NCBI GenBank assembly: GCA_037139735.1
Contig: JBAXFU010000030.1
Coordinates: 1 to 33,395, forward strand
Direction of reading: 5' to 3'
From: UBA2402 sp037139735
GTDB lineage: Bacteria; Planctomycetota; Phycisphaerae; Phycisphaerales; UBA1924
Length of the DNA: 33,395 nt
Translations under genes and position numbers: made by a program
The notes under the pieces: generated by a model
Database searches by the model: none
Told to the model about the DNA's origin: nothing
What the model saw: only the letters and a program-made list of their open reading frames with translations
Part shown: positions 23,108 through 30,040 of the stretch, one piece after another
Layout of the letters: each line of letters begins with the position of its first letter
Position numbering within the stretch: position 1 is the first letter of the stretch

Positions 23108-24862
23108 GTGCTGGTGCTCACCGTCATCCAAGGGCCCGACAAGGGGCGGCGATTCGAGCTTCCGGATCACGAGCCCCAACTCATCGGGCGATCATCGGAA
23201 GCGTTGCCGTTGACGGACAACGCGGTGTCGCGTCGTCACGCGGAACTGACGCCCGACGACGGCGAGTGGTTCATCCGCGACCTTGAGAGCCAGAACGGCA
23301 CGTACGTGAACGGGGTCAGGATCGGCGCGGCGACGCGATTGCGGCCGGGGGACCAGATCCGGACGGGGCAGTCCTTGTTCGTCTTCGGCGCGACGGAGTC
23401 GACGGATCCGGACATCGTGCGGGTGGTGGGCTCGGGGCGGCTGGAGTCGACGGTGGAGCGGACGGTGCCGAGCGCCTCGCTCTTCGGCGGCGGCGGCGGC
23501 AATGACGATTCGCTGATTCTGGCGGAGCCCGAGCCCCGGGCGGCGGCGGCGGACCATCTTCGGATCATCTACCGATTGACGACGATGCTGTCGTCGCGGG
23601 TGGAGAGCGGCGACGAGTTGCTCAAGGGGGTGCTGGACCTGGTCTTCGCGGAGTTCCACCCGGAGCGCGGGTGCATCATGCTGCGGGAGGAGGGGGAGGA
23701 GGGAGCGATGCGGGCGGCGGCGATCAAGTATCGCACGCCGCCGACGGACCCGCAGGATGCGAGGATTTTGGTGAGCCGCACGATCCTGCAGCACGTGGTG
23801 GACAAGGGCGAGGGGGTGCTGTCGAGCAACGCGATGACGGACCCCAGGTTCGCCAAGGGCGACAGCGTGCAGCAGTTCAACATTCGCTCGGCGTTGTGCG
23901 CTCCGGTGAAGTTTCGGGGGCGGACGTTCGGGGCGATCTACGTGGACAGCTCGATGGTGAACTACACGTTCACGGCCGAGCAGTTGGCGTTGCTCAACGC
24001 CATCGGGCAGCACGCGGGGCTCGCGCTCAACAACGCGGAGCTCTACCAGCAGCGATTGCAGACGCAGCGACTGGCGGCCATCGGCGAGACGGTGGCGACG
24101 CTCTCGCACGCGATCAAGAACATCCTGCAGGGGCTGCGTGGCGGGGCGGACGTGGTGGAGATGGGCCTCAAGAAGGACGACCTGCACCTGGCCAAGGGCG
24201 GGTGGGGGATCTTGCAGCGGAATCTCGACCGCATCATCGGGCTGTCGATGAACATGCTGGCCTTCTCGCGTCAGCGGCCGGTGGAGCCCGAGTTGACGCG
24301 ACTGACGCCGATCCTCGAGGAGGCGGCGCACCTGGTGCGGACGGTGGCGACGGCGAAGAAGGTGGCGGTGCTGGTGGACATCGACGCGGAGATTCCGCCG
24401 ATCACGATGGACGTCTCGCTGATCCACCAGGCGGTGCTCAACCTGCTGACCAACGCCGTGGAGGCGGTGGAGGCGGAGGCGGGCGTGGTGACGCTACGGG
24501 CGGTCTATCGCCAAGGGAGCGACCGCGCCCGCGTCGAGATCGCGGTGATCGACAACGGGCCGGGCATCCCCCCCGCGAAGGCCGCGTGGATCTTCGAGCC
24601 CTTCAACACCACCAAGGGCGCGAAGGGGACGGGGCTGGGCCTGGCGGTGGCTCGGCGAGTGGCCGAGGAGCACGGGGGCGAACTCGTGCTCGAATCGGCC
24701 GAGGGGAAGGGCGCGACGTTCCGTCTTCGGATTCCCGTCGACATGGCGGGACACGATGATCCAGGGGCGACGACGGCGAACCGCGCGAGCATGCACGGCA
24801 AGGTGCACGGCGCGGGTCACGGCGGCGAGAACGTCCGGCCCGAGCAGAAGCGGCCGCGTTGA
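23108..24862 (+). CDS. FHA-GAF sensor histidine kinase (soluble)
   Basis: This 584-residue protein starts with an FHA domain (about 1-95): GRSS at 27-30, SRRHAEL at 41-47 and NGTYVNG at 63-69, the phosphothreonine-binding residues. A GAF domain follows (about 155-310). The kinase core has H334 in TLSHAIKN, N449 in NLLTNAVEA, and the ATP lid DNGPGIP (482-488) with GTGLGLA. There are no membrane spans and no receiver. An FHA module suggests input from a Ser/Thr kinase, so cross-talk with kinases such as the one at 3881 is conceivable. The GTG start is supported by TACGCT 9 nt upstream. The gene diverges from the MASE1 kinase and converges on the Tdh-like gene. Confidence 0.92.
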   Translation: MLVLTVIQGPDKGRRFELPDHEPQLIGRSSEALPLTDNAVSRRHAELTPDDGEWFIRDLESQNGTYVNGVRIGAATRLRPGDQIRTGQSLFVFGATESTDPDIVRVVGSGRLESTVERTVPSASLFGGGGGNDDSLILAEPEPRAAAADHLRIIYRLTTMLSSRVESGDELLKGVLDLVFAEFHPERGCIMLREEGEEGAMRAAAIKYRTPPTDPQDARILVSRTILQHVVDKGEGVLSSNAMTDPRFAKGDSVQQFNIRSALCAPVKFRGRTFGAIYVDSSMVNYTFTAEQLALLNAIGQHAGLALNNAELYQQRLQTQRLAAIGETVATLSHAIKNILQGLRGGADVVEMGLKKDDLHLAKGGWGILQRNLDRIIGLSMNMLAFSRQRPVEPELTRLTPILEEAAHLVRTVATAKKVAVLVDIDAEIPPITMDVSLIHQAVLNLLTNAVEAVEAEAGVVTLRAVYRQGSDRARVEIAVIDNGPGIPPAKAAWIFEPFNTTKGAKGTGLGLAVARRVAEEHGGELVLESAEGKGATFRLRIPVDMAGHDDPGATTANRASMHGKVHGAGHGGENVRPEQKRPR

Positions 24863-24903
24863 CCGGGGCGTTCGCCCGCGGGCGCCGCCCGACCGTCATG
24901 GCC

Positions 24904-26007
24904 TCACCCGTTGATGTCGAGGACGACCTTGATGCCCTCGCCCGAGATCATCGTCTCGAAACCCTTGCGGAACTGCTCGAGCGGGAACTCGTGGGTGATG
25001 ATGTCGTCCAGCTCGAGGCGACCGCCCACGAGCAGCTCTTCCATCTGATACCACGTCTCGAACATCTTGCGGCCGTTGATGCCAAGGACGGTGGCGCCCT
25101 TGAAGACCACGTGCTGGGTGATGTTGAAGGTGGGGGGCTTGGAGGGGATGCCCAGGAGGGCCGCGATGCCGCCGTTGCGGAGGCAGGAGAAGCCCTGGTC
25201 GTAGGCGTGGGGCGAGCCGGACATCTCGAGCAGGACGTCGACGCCCTCGTTGCGACAGGCCTTGCGGATGGTCGAGATGAACGAGTCGTCGCGGGGGTCG
25301 AAGGCCTCGACCGCGCCGAGCTTGCGGGAGAGCTCGCGGCGGCGGGGGTCCATGTCGGTGGTGAAGATGCGGCCCGCGCCGGCGGCCTTGGCCACCGTGA
25401 CGGCCATCAGGCCGATGATGCCCGTGCCGGTGATGAGCACGCTCTTGGCCGAGACGCCCGCGGCCATGACCGTGTGCACGGCGTTGCCCAAGGGGTCCAT
25501 GACGGCGGCGACGCGGTCGGGGATGCTGGGGTGGACGGGCCAGACGTTCTCCTCGGGGACGACGGCGTAGTCGGCGAAGATGCCGTCGCGGTCGATGCCC
25601 AGGATGCGGGTGTCGCTGGCGATGTGGGCGTTGCCGGTGCGGGAGTTGTAGTCGACGCCGGCGGTGATGTGGCCTTCGGCGCTGACGCGCTGGCCGGGGC
25701 GGCAGCGGGTGACGGCCGCGCCGACCTGCTCGATGACGCCGACGAACTCGTGGCCGGTGACGATGCCCACGGGGATGCGGCCGGCGGCCCAGGCGTCCCA
25801 TTCCCAGATGTGGCGGTCGGTGCCGCAGATGCCGGCCTTGGAGATCTTGATGAGCACGTCGCGAGGGCCGGGAACGGGGCGTGGGCGTTCAGCGGTGAAC
25901 TGGAGTTCGGGCCCGGCGTGGTGCTTGACGAGGGCTCGCATGGTCGGTGCCTTGGAGGCGATCGCGTCGACGGCGATGGGGGAAGGGGCGGTGGAGAGGG
26001 TGGGCAT
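24904..26007 (-). CDS. Threonine 3-dehydrogenase-like zinc-dependent dehydrogenase lacking structural-zinc cysteines
   Basis: This 367-residue MDR enzyme is closest in pattern to L-threonine 3-dehydrogenase: AGICGTDRHIWEWD and TGHEFVG supply the catalytic zinc ligands, and FDP/MDPLGNAVHT, MFETWYQM and ITHEFPLEQF follow as in E. coli Tdh. The NAD site is LITGTGIIGLMA. The structural-zinc lobe is changed. Where E. coli Tdh has four cysteines after GHIT, this protein reads GHITAGVDYNSRTGNAHIA, with A, D, S and A at those places. It may therefore bind one zinc only or use another sugar or polyol alcohol. The ATG at 25941 gives 345 residues, nearer to E. coli length, and is a real alternative start. 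TACCCT at 26047 would give a 39-nt leader to the start used here. Confidence 0.82.
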   Translation of the reverse strand: MPTLSTAPSPIAVDAIASKAPTMRALVKHHAGPELQFTAERPRPVPGPRDVLIKISKAGICGTDRHIWEWDAWAAGRIPVGIVTGHEFVGVIEQVGAAVTRCRPGQRVSAEGHITAGVDYNSRTGNAHIASDTRILGIDRDGIFADYAVVPEENVWPVHPSIPDRVAAVMDPLGNAVHTVMAAGVSAKSVLITGTGIIGLMAVTVAKAAGAGRIFTTDMDPRRRELSRKLGAVEAFDPRDDSFISTIRKACRNEGVDVLLEMSGSPHAYDQGFSCLRNGGIAALLGIPSKPPTFNITQHVVFKGATVLGINGRKMFETWYQMEELLVGGRLELDDIITHEFPLEQFRKGFETMISGEGIKVVLDING

Positions 26008-26046
26008 GGATGGATCGCGGTTGGGGAGAGGCCAAACGGACCGAAA

Positions 26047-26052
26047 AGGGTA
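26047..26052 (-). promoter_or_regulatory. Possible -10 hexamer TACCCT (Tdh-like, with leader)
   Basis: TACCCT lies 39 nt before the ATG at 26007, so the message would carry a short leader. Confidence 0.25.
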
Positions 26053-26125
26053 GACGGGTGGGAGGGGGGTGGGGGGTGCCCGGTCACGGGTGGGTGGGGT
26101 GGAGCGGTGGCGATGATTCGCGAAT

Positions 26126-26195
26126 GCCAGCCCGCTTCGGGCGTCCCCTCGTTGAGCCGGGGTGCGCAGCCCGGCTTTGCGGGCAAGCCCCCGGC
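26126..26195 (+). repeat. Dispersed structured repeat, copy 3 (forward arm of an inverted pair)
   Basis: Blocks are GCCAGCC (26126-26132), GGGCGTCCCC (26139-26148), GAGCCGGGGTGCGC (26154-26167) and AAGCCCCCGGC (26185-26195). GCCGGGG (26156-26162) can pair with CCCCGGC (26189-26195) around an inner hairpin. It lies in the 341-bp gap between the Tdh-like and OGT genes, which holds no gene. Confidence 0.7.
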
Positions 26196-26264
26196 GGGGC
26201 TGATACGCGGCCACAGCGCGACGATGCGATCGTTCGACCGGTGCCTTCACGCGAGCTCGCGCCC

Positions 26265-26340
26265 GTGCACCCAGGGCTCGCCCGCAAAGCCGGGCAGCGC
26301 CCTGGGCTACCTGCCGGTTCGCCCGCAGAGCGGGCTTCGG
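26265..26340 (-). repeat. Dispersed structured repeat, inverted partner of copy 3
   Basis: On the minus strand this repeats the core of copy 3. Positions 26274-26300 are the reverse complement of 26164-26190 at 25 of 27 positions. A perfect hairpin GCCCGC-AGA-GCGGGC (26321-26335) corresponds to the GCCCG-CTT-CGGGC hairpin of the forward arm. It begins 8 bp past the OGT stop, so in the OGT message the two arms could fold into one long stem and may act as a terminator. Confidence 0.65.
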
Positions 26341-26348
26341 AGGAGCGT

Positions 26349-28121
26349 TCAGCGCGGTGCGTCGGCTTGGCACCGCTCGTGCCACATGGCCCGCAGGGCG
26401 CGTTCGAAGCGGGCGGCGTAGCCGGTGGCGTCGCACAGGGGCGAGGCGGCCATGCGGGCCCGCAGGCCCAGACGCCGACGCCCGAGTGCCGCACGGTCGG
26501 CGGCGAGGCCAGCCGCGATGCGGACGTAGTCATCGACATCGCGGGCGATGAGTTCGGGCTGGCCCAGGGCCATGTTGAGCGAGACGCCCACGCGGCCCCG
26601 GTGGTTGGTTCCGGCGAGGGTGACGACGGGGACGCCCATCCACGCGGCTTCGCAGGTGGTGGTGGTGCCGTTGTACGGGAAGGCGTCGAGGCCGACGTCC
26701 ATCTGCGCGTACATGAGGGCGTGCTCCTGGGAGCTTTTGGTGAAGGGCAGGGCGGTGATGCGAGCGCCGTCGACGCCGCGGCGGGCGAAGAGGGCGCGGG
26801 TCTCGGCGAGCAGCTCGTCGGACATGATGCGGAGCTTGACGAGCATGCGGCTGTCGGGCACGGCGCGGAGGACGGCGGCCCAGGCGTCGAGGGTCGCGTC
26901 GTTGACCTTGGTCATTCGGTTGAAGGACCCGAAGACGACGGGCGCGGTGGCGTCGGCCGAGGCGGTGGCGGGGGTGAGGACGGGCTCTGGCGCCTGACGA
27001 TCGGGCGTGAAGCAGAGGAAGCACGTCTCGAGGCGCATGAGGCGTTCGGTGCAGTGGGCCTCCGCGCCGGGCGGGTCGGTGTGGATGTCGACCAGCCGCC
27101 AGTCGATGGTGGGGACGCCGGTGGTGTTGGGGTAGCCCAGCCACGTGGCCTGCACGGGTGCGCACCGGGGCACGAAGGCGCGGAGGCGTTGACCCTGCGT
27201 GAGGCCGCTGCAATCGATCAGAACATCGATGCGGTCGTCGCGGACGGCGCGGGCGGTGTCGTCGAGGGAGGCGTCGGCGAGGTCCCTGAAGACGCACCGT
27301 TCGCGGAACTCGAGGTCGCCGCCGTCGCCCGCGTCGGCGGTGGAATAGCAGTGGGGGAGGACGCCGGCGCGGTCGAGGTTGAAGAGCAGCGGCCGCATGA
27401 ACAAGGCGCACGCGTGGTGCGCGAAGTCGCCGGAGACGAAGCCGACGCGAAGGACGCGGTCGGGGTTCCGGTCGTCGTGCACCGCAGCCGCGGGGGCGTG
27501 GGCGCGTTCCTTGGCGATGGCACGCCCCCAGCGTTCGTGGATGCTCCGCACGTAGAGGTCGTCCACGCCGGAGGGGAAGTTGGAGGTGTAGGCGACGAAC
27601 TCGAGCAGGGCCGCGTTCTCGGGCAGCAGCGCCAAGCCGCGCTCGGCGACGGCGAGGGCCTCCTCGGCCTTGGCGACGTGCACGAGGGCGGTGGCGTAGT
27701 TGCCGTACGTGTCGGCGACATCGGGGTGGGCGGCGATGCACGACTCGTAGAGGCGACGGGCCTCGTCGAGCCGGCCCAGCGAGATGAGGCACTTGGCCGC
27801 GCCGTCGGAACTGCCCACGTCGCCGGGGGCGAGCTTGAGGCATTCCTTGTACGCGGCGAGCGCCTCCTTGTGCTTGCGCAGGCCCATGAGCACGTTGCCG
27901 AGCATGAAGCGGGACTCGCCGTCGCGGGGGTCGGCGAAGCAGGCTCGCTGGAGGTGCAGGGCCGCCTTCTCGTCGTCGAGGTGCGCGCCGTGGATCATCG
28001 CCATGACCTTGTTGGCGACGGCGTCGGCGGGACGACGCTTGAGGTGCGCCTCGAGCATGGCGCGGACCTGAGCCTCCTGGCCCGACTGCAGCATCGCCAA
28101 GAGTTGGCCCTGGTCGAACAT
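26349..28121 (-). CDS. TPR-containing O-linked GlcNAc transferase-like protein (GT41)
   Basis: This 590-residue protein has N-terminal tetratricopeptide repeats (about 5-190) followed by a GT41/SPINDLY-type catalytic region. LRVGFVSGDFAHHACALF holds the conserved histidine pair near the active site. DVLIDCSGLTQGQRL, APVQATWLGYPNTTG and the sugar-nucleotide motif GTTTTCEAAWMGVPVVTLAG follow. Such enzymes add GlcNAc or another sugar to Ser/Thr of proteins in the cytoplasm. The gene lies 28 bp after neuB but has its own TACGCT 5 nt before the ATG, so it may be transcribed separately. Its position beside Neu and Maf genes suggests a shared protein target, perhaps flagellin; no flagellin gene is in view. 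Confidence 0.9.
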   Translation of the reverse strand: MFDQGQLLAMLQSGQEAQVRAMLEAHLKRRPADAVANKVMAMIHGAHLDDEKAALHLQRACFADPRDGESRFMLGNVLMGLRKHKEALAAYKECLKLAPGDVGSSDGAAKCLISLGRLDEARRLYESCIAAHPDVADTYGNYATALVHVAKAEEALAVAERGLALLPENAALLEFVAYTSNFPSGVDDLYVRSIHERWGRAIAKERAHAPAAAVHDDRNPDRVLRVGFVSGDFAHHACALFMRPLLFNLDRAGVLPHCYSTADAGDGGDLEFRERCVFRDLADASLDDTARAVRDDRIDVLIDCSGLTQGQRLRAFVPRCAPVQATWLGYPNTTGVPTIDWRLVDIHTDPPGAEAHCTERLMRLETCFLCFTPDRQAPEPVLTPATASADATAPVVFGSFNRMTKVNDATLDAWAAVLRAVPDSRMLVKLRIMSDELLAETRALFARRGVDGARITALPFTKSSQEHALMYAQMDVGLDAFPYNGTTTTCEAAWMGVPVVTLAGTNHRGRVGVSLNMALGQPELIARDVDDYVRIAAGLAADRAALGRRRLGLRARMAASPLCDATGYAARFERALRAMWHERCQADAPR

Positions 28122-28126
28122 GCCTG

Positions 28127-28132
28127 AGCGTA
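28127..28132 (-). promoter_or_regulatory. Putative -10 hexamer TACGCT, leaderless spacing (OGT)
   Basis: TACGCT lies 5 nt before the OGT ATG, inside the 28-bp gap after neuB. Confidence 0.45.
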
Positions 28133-28149
28133 GGAAAGGGGCTCTCGAC

Positions 28150-29265
28150 TCACCGCGGCGGGCAGAAGGCGATGTCCGACTCGAGCACCACGCGATCGGC
28201 GTTCACGGCGCGGGCCAGCGTGCATCCCATCACCGAGCCGATCATGAACGGGGGCAGTCCGGTGCCCGGACGCTTGACCGTCAGGTCGCCGGGAACCAGC
28301 ACGTGGCCTTCGGGCAGGTCGCGCGTGGTGACCAGGCTCTGGCGGGAGACCAGCCGCACGTCCTGTTCCGCCGGGAGGAGTTCCTTGCGAGCCGCAAGGC
28401 GCGTGGCGCCGCAGCGGCCGGAGCGGAAGGTGTCGCGAGCGGCGCGCACGTACGCGGCGAATCCCGCGGCGTCGAGGGAAGCCGCGTGGTCGGGGCCGGA
28501 GGCGGTGGTGTCGTGCGTGAGGTGCTTCTCGAGGATGGCGGCGCCGGCCTCGCAGGCGGGGGTGGCGGTCTCCCAGCCGGGCGTGTGGTCGCTGTAGCCG
28601 CAGACGGCGCGGGTGGCCTTCGCGACCGCGCCGATGCCCTCGAGGGCGTCGAACCCATCGGGCACGGGGTAGCTGCTGACGCACTGGAGGAACATCGTGC
28701 GTTCGGCGGCCTGCTCGAGCCAGCGGGCGGCGCGTTCCACCTCGTCGAGCGTGCTGGCGCCGGTGCTGACGATGAGCGGCTTGCCGGTGGCCATCAGGGC
28801 GTCGAGCAGCGGGAGGTTGATGATGTCGGGGCTGGCGGTCTTGAAGGCGTCCCAGGGCAACCGCATCGCCACGTCGACCAGGGGGGTCGAGAAGATGCTG
28901 ACGATGGCGTGCATGCCCCGGGCGTGGGCCAACTCGACCGCCGGGGCCATGGCCTCGACGGGGAGTTCGAGGCGACGCAGCATCTCGACCGGGTCGCGTT
29001 CGCCCGCGTGGGCCTGGTACGCGGCGAGCCGCGCGTCGAGGCTCATGAGTCGCTCGGCCTCGAAAAGCTGGAGCTTGATGGCGTCGGCCCCCGCGTCGGC
29101 GGCGATGCGGACGAGCTCGAGCGCCTTGGCGGGGTCGCCGTCGTGATTGACGCCGAGTTCGGCGATGACGTAGGGCGGGTGGCCTGCGCCGATGGCGCGT
29201 TCGCCGATGAAGGCCACGCGGTCGATCTGGTCGGCTTCGCTGATGGAGGTGTCGGGCGTTTCCAT
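28150..29265 (-). CDS. neuB: Nonulosonate (sialic acid-type) synthase, NeuB family
   Basis: This 371-residue enzyme condenses phosphoenolpyruvate with a six-carbon amino sugar to form a nine-carbon nonulosonic acid. The NeuB TIM barrel shows YVIAELGVNHDGDPAKALEL (32-51), DAFKTASPDIINLPLL, PLIVSTGAS and CGYSDHTPGWE, then GAAILEKHLTHD. A C-terminal SAF antifreeze-like domain (about 300-371) caps the active site of the partner subunit. It is about 20-25 residues longer than typical at the N-terminus. It starts 22 bp after the CMP-synthetase gene, with AAGGA 10 nt before the ATG, as expected inside an operon. Whether the product is sialic, legionaminic or pseudaminic acid cannot be told without the upstream sugar genes, which are absent here. 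Confidence 0.92.
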   Translation of the reverse strand: METPDTSISEADQIDRVAFIGERAIGAGHPPYVIAELGVNHDGDPAKALELVRIAADAGADAIKLQLFEAERLMSLDARLAAYQAHAGERDPVEMLRRLELPVEAMAPAVELAHARGMHAIVSIFSTPLVDVAMRLPWDAFKTASPDIINLPLLDALMATGKPLIVSTGASTLDEVERAARWLEQAAERTMFLQCVSSYPVPDGFDALEGIGAVAKATRAVCGYSDHTPGWETATPACEAGAAILEKHLTHDTTASGPDHAASLDAAGFAAYVRAARDTFRSGRCGATRLAARKELLPAEQDVRLVSRQSLVTTRDLPEGHVLVPGDLTVKRPGTGLPPFMIGSVMGCTLARAVNADRVVLESDIAFCPPR

Positions 29266-29287
29266 GGCGTCTGGTTCCTTGGCGGCA

Positions 29288-30040
29288 TCATGCCGCGACG
29301 CGGGCGACGCGACGCGAGAGGATCGCGTCGGCCACCAGCAGGTCGATCGGGGCGTCGATGTCGACGACGCTCCCTTCGGGGTTCACCACGCCCGCCCGCC
29401 GCACGCCGAAGAAGGCGTGCGGACCCGGCGGAACGCCGGGAATCTCGCGGAAGATCGCGGCACGTGAGACGACGAGGACGCCCCCGTCGGGGATGTACGC
29501 GGGAGGAAGATCTTGGCGTCGGTAGACGCCGTGGTTGAGCGGCGCGCCCTCCTCCCAGGCGCGTGCCTCGAGTTCCTCGCCCTCGAGGCGGGCCGTCCAC
29601 CAGGGGTGGTGCTTGCCCACGGGCGCGTAGCTCTGCACGCTGTCGCAGCCGCTCGAGCGGAAGCGTTCGATGGCGCGGTCGATGAGTCCTTCGGGCCGCA
29701 CGGGCACGTTGCCGTAGAGGATCACCACGCCATCGACGGGCCCCGACGCGAGTTCGTGCGTCCGGATGCAATGAAGGGCGGCGTCGTCGACGCGGGCCGA
29801 GTCGGTGGCCAGCGAGGCCGGGCGGTCGATGACCGTCACGCCCATGGCGCGCGCCACGGCGGCGGCGGTGGGGTCGTCGGTCGAGACGAGCGTCGTGGTC
29901 GCGTGGGTCGAGGCCAGCGCGTGGTCGATGGTCCAGGCGATGCACGGGCGGCCGGCGACGGGCGCGACGTTCTTGCCGGGCACGCCGCGGCTGCCGGCGC
30001 GGGCGAGGATCACGCAGACGATCGTGTCGCGAGGGGTCAT
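29288..30040 (-). CDS. neuA: CMP-nonulosonate synthetase (NeuA-like cytidylyltransferase)
   Basis: This 250-residue enzyme would activate the NeuB product with CTP to give a CMP-sugar. The N-terminal nucleotide loop is VILARAGSRGVPGKNV (10-25), the family signature. LVSTDDPTAAAVARAMG, the fold's ILYGNVPVRPEGLI (108-120) and VVDIDAPIDLLVAD near the end also match. The ATG overlaps the Maf-fusion stop by 4 nt (ATGA), with GGGAG about 10 nt upstream. It is thus coupled to the presumed user of the CMP-sugar. Specificity follows that of NeuB and is not resolved. Confidence 0.88.
   Translation of the reverse strand: MTPRDTIVCVILARAGSRGVPGKNVAPVAGRPCIAWTIDHALASTHATTTLVSTDDPTAAAVARAMGVTVIDRPASLATDSARVDDAALHCIRTHELASGPVDGVVILYGNVPVRPEGLIDRAIERFRSSGCDSVQSYAPVGKHHPWWTARLEGEELEARAWEEGAPLNHGVYRRQDLPPAYIPDGGVLVVSRAAIFREIPGVPPGPHAFFGVRRAGVVNPEGSVVDIDAPIDLLVADAILSRRVARVAA

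Noticed and set aside
24863..24903. A bidirectional terminator between the FHA kinase and the Tdh-like gene (GGGCG-TT-CGCCC at 24866-24877)
   Set aside because: The stem is only 5 bp with no T-tract, and such hairpins are common by chance in this GC-rich DNA.
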